A stretch of 64,000 bases of DNA from Mycolicibacterium elephantis DSM 44368 (GCF_004014805.1 NZ_ATDN01000014.1:1-64000), one strand, 5' to 3'. Positions 1 to 9,053 are shown, counted from the stretch's first letter. Made by a program: numbers and translations. The notes: generated by a model from the letters alone, not told the origin.

Positions 1-785
<785 letters not shown>

Positions 786-984
786 CGGCGGGCCGATCGA
801 TTCGTGGTCGACGGCTTGGGCAGAACCGTAACGGCTCTGTGTGGACCCGTCATCTTTTGTCGATATCGGCGTTTCCTGAGGTGGCAAATATTAAAAAGCC
901 TCTAAAGGCCCAGCAAAGTAGCGCGTTTTCGCAGGACTGTACGGCGATACATCCGGCCGTAGCCAGCCCGTGACCATTTCGTTA

Positions 985-1000
985 TGTGAGGTAAATCACG
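985..1000. promoter_or_regulatory. CRP-like operator upstream of rpfA
   Basis: TGTGA-N6-TCACG, one base from the perfect CRP consensus TGTGA-N6-TCACA. It lies in the gap between rpfA and the end of moaD2. A plausible minus-strand -10 hexamer (TACAGT, 936-941) would put transcription start near 929, with the site centred about 63 bases upstream; that would leave a leader of about 370 bases containing the riboswitch. In M. tuberculosis the CRP protein Rv3676 is known to control rpfA. The promoter position is inferred. I see nothing else definite between 786 and 984. Confidence 0.75.
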
Positions 1001-1001
1001 G

Positions 1002-1271
1002 CTAGCCGCCGGCGAAGGGGGGAAGGACGTCGACGGTCTGAGCGTCGCGCAGCACCGTCGACGTATCCCGCACGGCGATGCCGTCGCACAGAAAACTGCA
1101 GCGCATCAACACTTTTGCCAACTCCGCATCGCGCGCGCCGAGCCGCTCGACCAGGTCGGCGACCGTCGTTCCGGGTGCGATCCGAATTGCCTCCGCATCG
1201 TTACCCACCGCCGCCCGCGCGGCCGCGAAATAGCGCACGGTCACCTGCACCGTCGTGGTCGACGTCATCAT
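1002..1271 (-). CDS. moaD2: Molybdopterin synthase small subunit MoaD2 (89 aa)
   Basis: Sulfur-carrier subunit of molybdopterin synthase; its C-terminal thiocarboxylate supplies sulfur to cyclic pyranopterin monophosphate in molybdenum cofactor synthesis. The protein is 89 residues, normal for MoaD, with a ubiquitin-like fold pattern (VQVTVRYFAAARAAVG at the start) and the obligatory C-terminal Gly-Gly (PPFAGG). It begins only three bases after the moaA2 stop on the same strand, so the two are co-transcribed and probably translationally coupled. The order matches Rv0868c-Rv0869c. A second ATG three bases downstream is an equally possible start. Confidence 0.93.
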   Translation of the reverse strand: MMTSTTTVQVTVRYFAAARAAVGNDAEAIRIAPGTTVADLVERLGARDAELAKVLMRCSFLCDGIAVRDTSTVLRDAQTVDVLPPFAGG

Positions 1272-1274
1272 CAG

Positions 1275-2339
1275 CTACCCGCCGATCGCGCTCATCGGGC
1301 GGTCCGGCTGCACGAAGCCGGGATCGTTGATGCCATGACCGGCGGCCTTGGCCCACATCGCCGCCCGCCAGGCGGCCTCGAGCGCGTCGTCGTCGGCGCC
1401 GCTACGCAGCAGCCGGCGCAGGTCGGTCTCCTCCCGCGCGAACAGACAGTTGCGCACCTGGCCGTCGGCGGTCAGCCGGGTGCGGTCACACGCCGCACAG
1501 AAGGCGTGCGACACCGAGGCGATGACGCCGACCTTGCCCACCGCACCTGAGTCGTCGGTGACCTGCCACAGCTGCGCCGGTGCCGAACCCCGCGGCGCGG
1601 GATCCGGCGTCACCTCGAAGTGCCGCCCCAAGGCGTCCAGTACCTCGTCGGCGGTGATCGCGCGGTTGCGCTGCCACCGGTGCTCGGCGTCCAACGGCAT
1701 CTGCTCGATGATGCGCAGCTGGTATTCGTGCTCGAGACAGAACCGCAGCAGCGCGACAGCGTCGTCCAAACCGGTGACCGGGTCGAGCACCGCGTTGACC
1801 TTGACCGGGTTCAGCCCCGCGGCCTTCGCGGCCCGCAACCCGGCGAGCACGTCGGCCAGGCGGTCTCGCCGGGTGATGCGGGCGAAGCGCGCCGCGTCGA
1901 CGGTGTCCAGCGACACGTTGATCCGGTCCAGGCCGGCCTGCCGCAACTTCGCCGCCCGCTTGTCGAGCCCAATTCCGTTGGTGGTCAAGGTGATCTCCGG
2001 ACGGGGCCGCAGCGCCGCGGTCGCGGCGACGATGTCCTCGAGGCGTTTGGCCACCAGCGGCTCACCGCCGGTGAAGCGCACGCTGGTGATGTCGAGGCGC
2101 GTGACGGCGATGCGCAGCAGCCGGATCAGCTCGTCGTGCGACAGCAGTGCGTCGGTGCCCAACCACTTCAGGCCCTCGGCGGGCATGCAGTAGGTGCAGC
2201 GTAGGTTGCATCGGTCGGTCAGCGACACCCGCAGATCGGTGGCCACCCGGCCGAAGGTGTCGATCAGCGGCCCGGAGGTGGGTGCGGGTGCGGGTTGAGC
2301 CGGCCGCAGCGACGGTACGCCCAGGTCGACGAGGGTCAT
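1275..2339 (-). CDS. moaA2: GTP 3',8-cyclase MoaA2 (354 aa)
   Basis: Radical SAM enzyme of the first step of molybdenum cofactor synthesis, which turns GTP into 3',8-cyclo-GTP. The N-terminal CxxxCxxC cluster for the SAM-binding [4Fe-4S] centre is at Cys44, Cys48 and Cys51 (DRCNLRCTYC). The second cluster is visible in the C-terminal part (CAACDRTRL, then a third Cys in VRNCLF), and the protein ends in the Gly-Gly tail (SAIGG) needed for activity. I chose the ATG at 2337-2339 because it overlaps the upstream stop as ATGA and gives the usual family length; the open frame continues upstream but is unlike MoaA there. Confidence 0.94.
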   Translation of the reverse strand: MTLVDLGVPSLRPAQPAPAPTSGPLIDTFGRVATDLRVSLTDRCNLRCTYCMPAEGLKWLGTDALLSHDELIRLLRIAVTRLDITSVRFTGGEPLVAKRLEDIVAATAALRPRPEITLTTNGIGLDKRAAKLRQAGLDRINVSLDTVDAARFARITRRDRLADVLAGLRAAKAAGLNPVKVNAVLDPVTGLDDAVALLRFCLEHEYQLRIIEQMPLDAEHRWQRNRAITADEVLDALGRHFEVTPDPAPRGSAPAQLWQVTDDSGAVGKVGVIASVSHAFCAACDRTRLTADGQVRNCLFAREETDLRRLLRSGADDDALEAAWRAAMWAKAAGHGINDPGFVQPDRPMSAIGG

Positions 2340-2749
2340 GCGGCGGCTCGCGTTGCGTTGAAGGCCGAGTTCACCTGGTCGACGGGCACGATCTCCTTGC
2401 CGAGCGGCACCAGCGAGACCGGAACCATCTTGAGGTTGGCCAGCGCCAACGGGATGCCGATGATCGTGACCGCCATGGCCGCCGCGCTGACGATGTGGCC
2501 GATGGCCAGCCAGATGCCGAACAGGATCACCCAGATGACGTTGCCGACCAGCGCGCCGGGTCGGGTGCCCGGCTTTTCGACGATGGTGCGGCCGAACGGC
2601 CACAACGCATAGGAGGCGATACGCAGGGCGGCGAACCCGAACGGGATCGTGATGATCAATACGAAGCAGATGAGGGCGGCCAGCAGGTACCCCAACGCCA
2701 GCCACAGGCCGCCGAAGATCAACCAGATGACGTTCAGGATCAGGCGCAT
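2336..2749 (-). CDS. YccF-domain membrane protein (Rv0870c-like, 137 aa)
   Basis: Small integral membrane protein made of two similar YccF-type halves. Each has a hydrophobic segment beginning VIW and ending in a short loop with IPFGFAALRIA or IPLALANLKM, a repeat typical of the family. About four membrane spans are predicted by eye. It overlaps the moaA2 start by four bases, so it is the first gene of a moaA2-moaD2 transcription unit, as Rv0870c is in M. tuberculosis. The biochemical function of YccF proteins is unknown and nothing here adds to it. Confidence 0.85.
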   Translation of the reverse strand: MRLILNVIWLIFGGLWLALGYLLAALICFVLIITIPFGFAALRIASYALWPFGRTIVEKPGTRPGALVGNVIWVILFGIWLAIGHIVSAAAMAVTIIGIPLALANLKMVPVSLVPLGKEIVPVDQVNSAFNATRAAA

Positions 2750-2932
2750 TTCACCTCCAGCGGTCGTTCCAGCCTACCCAGTCGGGAGTACCGTTGCCCT
2801 GGAGTAGGTGATCGCAATGGCATCCCAGTCAAGGACATTGGTCGGCGATCGGCAGGATCCGCTGCGGGTTCGCTGTCGAACCGAACCCGGGCCCGCGCTC
2901 TAATGAGGATGCTGCTGCCCGCAATTGCCGAG

Positions 2933-2970
2933 TAAGATCACCCCATCGCGTCCCGACGCAGGCGGGACGC
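2933..2970 (+). promoter_or_regulatory. Probable cspB promoter -10 and leader hairpin
   Basis: TAAGAT at 2933-2938 is a good -10 hexamer facing cspB. About ten bases further on, 2948-2955 and 2963-2970 form a perfect 8-base inverted repeat (GCGTCCCG / CGGGACGC) with a 7-base loop, so the hairpin would sit at or near the 5' end of the mRNA. The gap from 2750 to 2932 shows no other feature I can support. A structured leader would fit the cold-shock gene family, but this is inference. Confidence 0.45.
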
Positions 2971-3010
2971 GTTCGTCATGAGAGCTTCCGAAAGACAGTA
3001 GGTGAGACCA

Positions 3011-3421
3011 GTGCCGACCGGCCGCGTGAAATGGTACGACGCCGAGAAGGGCTTCGGGTTCCTATCGCAGGAGGACGGCGAGGACGTCTACGTCCGGGCC
3101 TCGGCGCTGCCCGCCGGCGTCGAGACCCTCAAGGCCGGCCAGCGGGTGGAGTTCGGCATCGCCTCGGGCCGTCGGGGTCCGCAGGCGCTGAGCGTGACGA
3201 TCATCGACCCGCCGCCGAGCCTGACCCGGACCCGCCGCGAGGCAGCCGCCGCCGAGCGCAAGCACAGCCCCGATGAGCTGCACGGGATGATCGAGGACAT
3301 GATCACGCTGCTGGAAAGCGCCGTGCAGCCGGACTTGCGCAAGGGCCGCTATCCGGATCGCAAGACCTCGCGGCGGGTGTCCGAGGTGGTGCGCGCCGTG
3401 GCCCGCGAACTGGAGCGCTGA
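3011..3421 (+). CDS. cspB: Cold-shock-domain protein CspB (136 aa)
   Basis: Nucleic-acid-binding protein with one cold-shock domain at about residues 1-65. The RNP1 motif is KGFGFL; the RNP2 position reads DVYVRASAL instead of the usual DVFVH. A C-terminal extension of about 70 charged residues follows, as in Rv0871 (about 135 aa), which sets this group apart from the 67-residue CspA type. The GTG at 3011 is chosen because GGTGAG at 3001-3006 is a ribosome-binding site at proper distance and the product then starts PTGRVKWYD like its relatives; an in-frame GTG at 3002 would add three residues. Confidence 0.9.
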   Translation: MPTGRVKWYDAEKGFGFLSQEDGEDVYVRASALPAGVETLKAGQRVEFGIASGRRGPQALSVTIIDPPPSLTRTRREAAAAERKHSPDELHGMIEDMITLLESAVQPDLRKGRYPDRKTSRRVSEVVRAVARELER

Positions 3422-3439
3422 GCGCCGCGCTCTTGGGGC

Positions 3440-3500
3440 GCCGAGTCTGAGCTTGTGCACGGCAAATCGACGTTTTGCGTGACTTATCTTCAGTTTCGAC
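3440..3500. repeat. Intergenic repeat, copy to the left of the DUF559-type gene
   Basis: Shares an 18-base block CTGAGCTTGTGCACG plus flanks with 4393-4450 on the far side of the next gene, and both copies end near a TTCGACG box. The 13-mer ATCGACGTTTTGC at 3466-3478 also occurs at 36322-36334. Arm pairing in this copy is weak, suggesting a decayed palindrome. It lies between convergent genes, where it may also help end transcription. Confidence 0.6.
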
Positions 3501-3502
3501 GC

Positions 3503-4357
3503 TCAGACGGGTGCACCGGCGGCGCGTAGCGCGGTCTCGGTGCGCGCCACGATCGTGTCCGGGCGGTAGCGGAGCATCTCAGCGCTGACGCGGATGATGC
3601 GCCAATTCAAGGCCTCGAGTTGGGCCTGCACTTCAATGTCATTGGCTCGGATGGCCGGATTCGTCCAGTGTTGCGCGCCGTCGTACTCGACGCCGACCTG
3701 GTATCGGGGCCATCCCATGTCGACACGACGGACGTGGTCGCCGAAACGGTTGTACACGTCGATCTGCGTGTGGGTCGGCCGCAGCCCGGCGTCGGTGAGT
3801 GCCAGACGGGTGCGTGTCTCCTGAGGCGACTCGGCCCCGGGATCGGCGAGGTCGAGCACTTCGCGTAGCTGCACGAGCCCGCGCGCACCGCGATGACGGT
3901 CGATGAGTGTCCGCACGTCGTCCAGCGTCAGATCGGTGGCTTGCAGCAACGCGTCGACGCGGATGACGGCCAACGTCCGTCCGCGCCGGCGGCCGAGGTC
4001 GAACGCCGTTCGCGCGGGCGTCGTCACCGGAATGCCGCCGATGTTGACGACCTCGTCCGGCAAGAGCGTGTCGCTGTGCAACACGATGTCTCTGGTTCTG
4101 TGCTGGCTTGCTTGGTTCAGCTCGGCAGGTAATCGGGTGTCAATCCACTTGTCGCCGTGCATCGCCGCGGCCGAAACGCCGACGACGACCGCCCGGCGCC
4201 CCGACCACAGCCAGGCGGCCTTCGCCTTCAGCGCGGGCGTCAGCGATTGGTTTCGTGGCACGTAGACGTTGCGGTAGAGCGCCTGATACCGCGTGGCCAG
4301 GCCGCGGCGAGTGACGAGCCCGGCCGCCAACGCCTCGGTGCCAAGGAATAGCTGCAT
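3503..4357 (-). CDS. DUF559-type protein with AbiEi-like N-terminus (284 aa)
   Basis: Member of a large actinobacterial family of unknown role. The N-terminal part looks like a winged-helix AbiEi-type segment (LVTRRGLATRYQALYRNVYVPR). The C-terminal part resembles a DUF559 / very-short-patch endonuclease-like fold: an acidic ES...ET segment, then VDMGWPRYQVGVEYDG, where Asp and Glu residues are spaced like a PD-(D/E)xK nuclease core. The ATG at 4355-4357 begins MQLFLGTEALAAG; upstream codons in frame derive from the flanking repeat and are not convincing. It is alone between convergent cspB and a divergent gene, with repeat copies on each side, and is absent from this place in M. tuberculosis. 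No toxin or antitoxin partner is visible. Confidence 0.75.
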   Translation of the reverse strand: MQLFLGTEALAAGLVTRRGLATRYQALYRNVYVPRNQSLTPALKAKAAWLWSGRRAVVVGVSAAAMHGDKWIDTRLPAELNQASQHRTRDIVLHSDTLLPDEVVNIGGIPVTTPARTAFDLGRRRGRTLAVIRVDALLQATDLTLDDVRTLIDRHRGARGLVQLREVLDLADPGAESPQETRTRLALTDAGLRPTHTQIDVYNRFGDHVRRVDMGWPRYQVGVEYDGAQHWTNPAIRANDIEVQAQLEALNWRIIRVSAEMLRYRPDTIVARTETALRAAGAPV

Positions 4358-4392
4358 GCGGATAGGACGCGGGCGCACCCGCGGCGGTTCCT

Positions 4393-4450
4393 CGAATCTG
4401 AGCTTGTGCACGAATCGCCCTGGGCTTCCGGTGCATAAGTTCAGGTTCGA
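4393..4450. repeat. Intergenic imperfect palindrome, right of the DUF559-type gene
   Basis: The left arm (CGAATCTGAGCTTGTGCAC, 4393-4411) pairs with the right arm near 4431-4450 at about 16 of 19 positions, separated by about 20 bases. The left arm is nearly identical to the copy at 3440-3460. It lies in the divergent gap between the DUF559-type gene and the hydroquinone-reductase-like gene. Confidence 0.65.
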
Positions 4451-4467
4451 CGGGTAGAACCGAAGGC

Positions 4468-5481
4468 GTGAGCTATGTCGCCGACAAGTCCAAGTCCGCA
4501 GGCGAGTTCAACCGCGACACCGACTACATCACGACCCGCATCACCGCCGACGGCCGCGACGGCTATCCCGTCGAGCCGGGCCGCTACCGGCTGATCGTGG
4601 CGCGGGCCTGTCCGTGGGCCAACCGCGCCATCATCGTGCGGCGGCTGCTGGGCTTGGAAGACGCGCTGTCCATTGGGTTTTGCGGCCCCACCCATGACGA
4701 GCGCAGCTGGACCTTCGACCTCGACCCCGGCGGCGTGGACCCGGTGCTGAAGATCCCGCGCCTGCAGGACGCCTATTTCAAGCGGTTTCCCGGCTACCCC
4801 AAGGGCATCACGGTGCCCGCGATCGTCGACGTGCCGACCGGGCAGGTGGTCACCAACGACTTCGCGCAGATGACGCTGGACTTCTCCACCGAGTGGACGC
4901 AGTACCGCTGCGACGGCGCGCCGCAGCTGTACCCCGAACCGCTGCGCGACGAGATCGACGAGGTAGCCCAGCGCGTCTACACCGATGTCAACAACGGCGT
5001 GTACCGCTGCGGGTTCGCCGGGTCCCAACAGGCCTACGACAAGGCCTACGACCGGTTGTTCGCCGCTCTGGACTGGTTGTCTGAGCGGCTCAAGGATCAG
5101 CGGTATCTGGTCGGCGACACCATCACCGAAGCCGACGTGCGGCTGTTCACCACGCTGGCCCGCTTCGACCCGGTGTATCACGGGCACTTCAAGTGCAACC
5201 GGCAGAAGCTCTCCGAGATGCCGGTGCTGTGGGCCTACGCGCGCGACCTCTTTCAGACGCCGGGCTTCGGCGACACCATCGACTTCGTGCAGATCAAGCA
5301 GCACTACTACCTCGTGCACAAGGACATCAATCCGACGCAGGTGGTGCCGAAAGGCCCTGACCTGTCGAACTGGCGGACGCCGCACGGCCGGGAAGCGTTG
5401 GGCGGCAGGCCGTTTGGCGATGGCACCCCGCCGGGCCCGACACCGGAGGGTGAGCGGGTGCCCGAGGGCCACAGCGCCTGA
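4468..5481 (+). CDS. Glutathionyl-hydroquinone-reductase-like (xi-class GST) protein (337 aa)
   Basis: Thioredoxin-fold glutathione-transferase relative of the YqjG/ECM4 xi class. These enzymes remove glutathione from glutathionyl-hydroquinones using one catalytic cysteine. The diagnostic motif with the catalytic residue is ARACPWANR (Cys48). The C-terminal helical GST domain covers about residues 170-310, including RYLVGDTITEADVRLFTTL. Length is typical. Mycobacteria make mycothiol rather than glutathione, so the true thiol partner is probably mycothiol or another thiol; that is inference. Start is GTG at 4468, giving MSYVADKSKSAGEFNRD, the usual family beginning. The last 50 residues are Pro/Gly-rich and probably unstructured. 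Confidence 0.88.
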   Translation: MSYVADKSKSAGEFNRDTDYITTRITADGRDGYPVEPGRYRLIVARACPWANRAIIVRRLLGLEDALSIGFCGPTHDERSWTFDLDPGGVDPVLKIPRLQDAYFKRFPGYPKGITVPAIVDVPTGQVVTNDFAQMTLDFSTEWTQYRCDGAPQLYPEPLRDEIDEVAQRVYTDVNNGVYRCGFAGSQQAYDKAYDRLFAALDWLSERLKDQRYLVGDTITEADVRLFTTLARFDPVYHGHFKCNRQKLSEMPVLWAYARDLFQTPGFGDTIDFVQIKQHYYLVHKDINPTQVVPKGPDLSNWRTPHGREALGGRPFGDGTPPGPTPEGERVPEGHSA

Positions 5482-5533
5482 GGGACAAACGGGGGCATTG
5501 CGAGTAGAGCGCGCCAATACGTCGATCTCGGCG
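5480..5533 (-). repeat. Dispersed intergenic repeat (inverted copy of 36315-36378)
   Basis: Read on the minus strand it begins CGCCGAGATCGACGTATTGG, has a TACTCG box and ends with CCCGTTTGTCCCT. The copy at 36315-36378 on the plus strand has CGCCGAGATCGACGTTTTGC, TTACTCG and CCCGTTTGTCCCT in the same order and similar spacing. It overlaps the stop codon of the preceding gene and lies between convergent genes. Confidence 0.7.
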
Positions 5534-5541
5534 CAGGGCGG

Positions 5542-6024
5542 TTACGGCCAGACCGTGCGCACCGACCACTCGGCGTGCGGTACCGGGAACTCGTTGCCGT
5601 CCTCGTCACGCACCAGCGTCGGCAGTTGCACCGCGAAGCCGTACAGCTTGCCGCGGTGCGGGTCCACGGTGGGGATGGTGACCGCGTTCCGACTGCCGGG
5701 CCGGAACTCTTCGACGACGTCGGCGCCCTCGTACGTGCGCACCAGCACCCACGGCGCGCGGGAGATGGCCGGGGGCACCGACAGTTGCACGGTGTGTTCC
5801 GCGTCGACGGTGAGTTCACCCCCGGTGCGCGGAGTTACACAATCGGTCGGGTTGAGCACCTGGCAATACTGGTAGGGGCCCACCCTGGTCAGCTGACCGT
5901 CGGTGTACGCGCTGATCTCCGGATGTGCGGGCCGGGGGTCCTTGGACAGACGCCAGATCAGCACCCCGGTTCCGATCGACGCCAGCACCGCCACGACCGC
6001 CAACCCGGCGACGACGCGTTTCAC
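5542..6024 (-). CDS. DUF2771 exported/membrane-anchored protein (Rv0875c-like, 160 aa)
   Basis: Conserved mycobacterial protein of unknown function. A single N-terminal hydrophobic segment (residues 4-26, VVAGLAVVAVLASIGTGVLI) acts as signal anchor, so the remaining domain is outside the membrane. Two cysteines (YQYCQVLN and TDCVTP) could form a disulfide there. The start overlaps the stop of the upstream transporter by four bases, so the pair is one transcription unit, the order seen for Rv0876c-Rv0875c. Confidence 0.82.
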   Translation of the reverse strand: MKRVVAGLAVVAVLASIGTGVLIWRLSKDPRPAHPEISAYTDGQLTRVGPYQYCQVLNPTDCVTPRTGGELTVDAEHTVQLSVPPAISRAPWVLVRTYEGADVVEEFRPGSRNAVTIPTVDPHRGKLYGFAVQLPTLVRDEDGNEFPVPHAEWSVRTVWP

Positions 6025-7727
6025 CGACGCCTCACCGCCGGATCCGGTCGCCCACCCTCCTGCTCGGCCAGCACGGGACGGTTGCCGCCGAAGCCCGGAA
6101 TCAGCGAGTCACCGCGATAGCTGACCACCGTCTGGGCCAGGCCGAGGATCAACACCGCGGTGATCGCGGTGAACCCGGCCCACAGTTCGGTGTAGATCAA
6201 CACCCCGATGGCCCCACCGGCGACCCAGGCCAACTGCAGCAACGACTCCGAGCGGCCGAACGCCGACGCGCGGGAGCGCTCGGGCAGGTCGTCTTGCAGT
6301 GACGCGTCCAGGGACGCCTTGGCGATCGCGCTGGCGCCCGACGTGATCAACGTGGCGGCGGCGGCCACCAACAGGTTGCCGCTGATTGCGGTGAGCAGGG
6401 CGCCGACGGTGACCGCGGTGGCGCAGCGCACCACCAGCTGCGCCGGGTGACCGAGCTTGAGCCGGGCGCTGGTGAAGTTGCCCGCGAAGTTGCCGACCGC
6501 CGCGGCCGCTCCGATCAAGCCGAGGATCTGAAGCTGCTCCCAGCCGCTGGCGTCGTGCGACTTGGCGACGAACGCCGGATACAAGAACAGGAAGCCGACC
6601 ATCACCTTCACGGTGCAGTTGCCCCACAGCGCGGTGATCGTGTTGCGGCCGAACGGTTGCCGCGCCGCACCGCCGGTGGGCTGCGGCTCTGATCCGCGGC
6701 GCAGCTCACCGGTGCGGCCGTGATAGCTCAGTGTCGCGGGCACCTCGCCCTCGGTGACCTCGACCCATTTCGGGATCCGCATCGCCAGCACGGCGCCGGC
6801 GATCGTCGCCGCGACGACGATGTACAGCGCGCCGGGCGCGTCGAACAGGTTGAACAGATACTCCGCGCCCGCGGCGATGACGCCGCCGGCCATGGTCCCG
6901 CCGAGCAGGCCGAAGATCGTCAGCCGCGAGTTCACCCGGACCAGATCGATCGTCGGCGGCAGCACCCGTGGCGCCACCGCGCCGCGCAGCACGCTGAATG
7001 ACTTGGACAGCACCATCATTCCCAGCGCGCAGGGGTAGAGCACCCACGACGGGAAGCTGCCCGTCGCGCCGTCGTAGTTCATGATCAGCAGCAGCGCCAA
7101 CACGGTGCGCAACAGAAACGACGTCGCCAGCGCGACCCGGCGGCCGTGCTGCAACCGGTCGAGCGCAGGACCGATCAGAGGGGCGACGACCGCGAACGGC
7201 GCGATGGTGATCAGCAGGTACAAAGCGACCCTGCTCTTGCTCTCGGCGGTGGCCGCCGCGAAGAACAAGGTGTTGGCCAGCGCGACGGCCATCGCGGCGT
7301 CGACGGCGAAGTTCGCGACCACCGGCCAGGTCAGCGCGGTCAGGCCGGACTTGTCGGCGCCATCGGCCGTCGCCGCCCGGTGCACCAGGCCGTACATCTT
7401 GGAGCCGACTTCGCGGCTGCGCGCGGCGGCCGCCCGCGTCACGGTGATCTTCTCGCCGGCCGCGGCGCCCGCGCCCGGCGGCGGGGACGAGTAGCGGTAC
7501 CGGCGCTCGGACTCGTCCAGCGGCGGCAGCCACCGATTGGCGCTCGGGGTGGCGTCGGCCCGCCGCGCCTGGCGGTAGTCGCCGTCGCTGGGGTAGTTGG
7601 CCATCCCCGGGTGCTCGTCAGCACGCGGATCGGCCCAGTCGTTCTCCGCCGCGGGCGGGCGCGGCGGGTAATAGCGAGGGTCACGCCGACCCGCCGGGTC
7701 CCGGTAGTCACGCCGCGGTCCGGTCAC
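6021..7727 (-). CDS. MFS-type transmembrane transporter (Rv0876c-like, 568 aa)
   Basis: Multi-pass membrane protein with about 12 hydrophobic segments and an extra hydrophilic N-terminus of about 130 residues rich in Arg, Asp, Pro and Tyr (DPAGRRDPRYYPPRPP), unusual for transporters and likely cytoplasmic and disordered. Loop sequence DRLQHGRRVALATSFLLR matches the MFS loop-2 pattern. The substrate is unknown. It starts with GTG at 7727, and its stop overlaps the DUF2771 gene by four bases. The divergent gap to the next gene is 82 bases and probably holds both promoters. Confidence 0.85.
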   Translation of the reverse strand: MTGPRRDYRDPAGRRDPRYYPPRPPAAENDWADPRADEHPGMANYPSDGDYRQARRADATPSANRWLPPLDESERRYRYSSPPPGAGAAAGEKITVTRAAAARSREVGSKMYGLVHRAATADGADKSGLTALTWPVVANFAVDAAMAVALANTLFFAAATAESKSRVALYLLITIAPFAVVAPLIGPALDRLQHGRRVALATSFLLRTVLALLLIMNYDGATGSFPSWVLYPCALGMMVLSKSFSVLRGAVAPRVLPPTIDLVRVNSRLTIFGLLGGTMAGGVIAAGAEYLFNLFDAPGALYIVVAATIAGAVLAMRIPKWVEVTEGEVPATLSYHGRTGELRRGSEPQPTGGAARQPFGRNTITALWGNCTVKVMVGFLFLYPAFVAKSHDASGWEQLQILGLIGAAAAVGNFAGNFTSARLKLGHPAQLVVRCATAVTVGALLTAISGNLLVAAAATLITSGASAIAKASLDASLQDDLPERSRASAFGRSESLLQLAWVAGGAIGVLIYTELWAGFTAITAVLILGLAQTVVSYRGDSLIPGFGGNRPVLAEQEGGRPDPAVRRR

Positions 7728-7809
7728 GAAGTCGATTGTCCACCATCGGTGCGACAGCGGCCGGGTAGCCGACCGGTGTGGCTACCGGTGTGCCGGTCAG
7801 GCAGTATGA

Positions 7810-8601
7810 ATGGCGATGGACAGCGTGACCGAATCGCCCGGGCACGGCGCGGCTGCACCGGCCGAACGCCCGGACTTGGAGACGGTGCTATTGGGCGCCG
7901 TCGATGAAGCACGCGCGGCGATCGTCGAGCACAGCGGCGAGGACACCGTCGGGGAGTACCTCGGGGCCAGCTTCGAGGACCCGACCGCGGCCACCCATCG
8001 GTTCCTCGCCGACATGCCCGGGTACCGGGGCTGGCAGTGGGCCGTCGTCGTCGCGGCCGCGCCGGGTGCCGAGCGGGCCACGATCAGCGAAGTCGTCCTC
8101 GTGCCGGGGCCGACGGCGTTGTTGGCGCCGAAGTGGGTGCCCTGGGAGGAACGCATCAAACCGGGTGACCTGAGCCCCGGTGACCTGCTCGCCCCGTCGA
8201 CCGACGACCCGCGCCTGGTGCCCGGCTACATGTCCAGCGGTGACCCGGCGCTCGATGAGGTCGCCGCCGAGATCGGCCTGGGCCGACGGCAGGTGCTGAG
8301 TCCGTGGGGGCGCAGAGCCGCCGCGCAGCGCTGGCACGACGGGGACTTCGGCCCGAACTCGGCGATGGCACGGTCGACCCGCCGGGTGTGCCGCGACTGC
8401 GGCTTCTACGTTCCGCTGTCCGGGTCGCTGGGCGTGATGTTCGGGGTGTGCGCCAACGAGTTCTCCGCCGACGGACACGTCGTCGACTCCGAGTACGGCT
8501 GCGGTGCGCATTCGGACACCCCGCAGCCGCCGGGCAGCGGGTCTCCGCAGTACGCGCCCTACGACGACGGCGTGCTCGACCTGACCGAACCCGCCGACTA
8601 G
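7810..8601 (+). CDS. DUF3027 protein with a four-cysteine motif (Rv0877-like, 263 aa)
   Basis: Conserved actinobacterial protein without a known role. The core covers most of the length: an acid-rich N-terminus, then WQWAVVVAAAPG...EVVLVPG and the WVPWEERIKPGDLSPGDLL block typical of the family. Near residues 195-235 two CxxC-like pairs (CRDCGFYVP and VCANEF, then YGCGAHS) could bind zinc. Start is ATG at 7810; an in-frame ATG two codons later (MDSV) is as good. Its stop codon overlaps the stop of the convergent SRPBCC gene (CTAG at 8598-8601). Confidence 0.82.
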   Translation: MAMDSVTESPGHGAAAPAERPDLETVLLGAVDEARAAIVEHSGEDTVGEYLGASFEDPTAATHRFLADMPGYRGWQWAVVVAAAPGAERATISEVVLVPGPTALLAPKWVPWEERIKPGDLSPGDLLAPSTDDPRLVPGYMSSGDPALDEVAAEIGLGRRQVLSPWGRRAAAQRWHDGDFGPNSAMARSTRRVCRDCGFYVPLSGSLGVMFGVCANEFSADGHVVDSEYGCGAHSDTPQPPGSGSPQYAPYDDGVLDLTEPAD

Positions 8602-9053
8602 CTTTCGGCGGCGGCCTTGATCCGGGCCAGTGACTGGTTCATGCCGTCGACGAGTTCACGTTCGAAACTCTCGACGCCGCCCATGAACGCGTTGGTGAGC
8701 TTGGTGGAGATGGGTTTGACGCCGTTCTCGGCGTGCCGGGTCTCCACCACCCGGGTGCCGGTGTCGGTGGGTTCGAGCTCGTAGCTCCACACCGTTCCGT
8801 TCTCGTTGACCTCGAACGCCAGCTTCTTCTCCGGCACGAACTCCGTGATGCGGCTGGTGGTGGGCCAGAACATCAAGCCGCGGCGGTTGAGGTTGATGGT
8901 GCGGGCGCCGACGCGTGGCGGGCCGCCGAGAACGATCATGCGACGGCACTGCGGGCTCCACTCCGGCATCCGGCGCAGATCCGAGATCACCTCCCAGACC
9001 TTCGAGACCGGAGCATTGATGTCGATCTGGGCCTGTAGCACCGGAGCTGCCAT
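8598..9053 (-). CDS. SRPBCC (START/polyketide-cyclase-like) protein (151 aa)
   Basis: Single-domain lipid- or ligand-binding fold. The N-terminus has the typical strand-helix start (ADINAPVSKVWEVISD type, here IDINAPVSKVWEVISDL), followed by RMPEWSPQC and the C-terminal helix ESFERELVDGMNQSLARIKAAAES. No catalytic residues can be assigned; related mycobacterial proteins are annotated as polyketide cyclase/dehydrase family. Start ATG at 9051-9053. It meets the DUF3027 gene tail to tail with overlapping stops. Confidence 0.85.
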   Translation of the reverse strand: MAAPVLQAQIDINAPVSKVWEVISDLRRMPEWSPQCRRMIVLGGPPRVGARTINLNRRGLMFWPTTSRITEFVPEKKLAFEVNENGTVWSYELEPTDTGTRVVETRHAENGVKPISTKLTNAFMGGVESFERELVDGMNQSLARIKAAAES

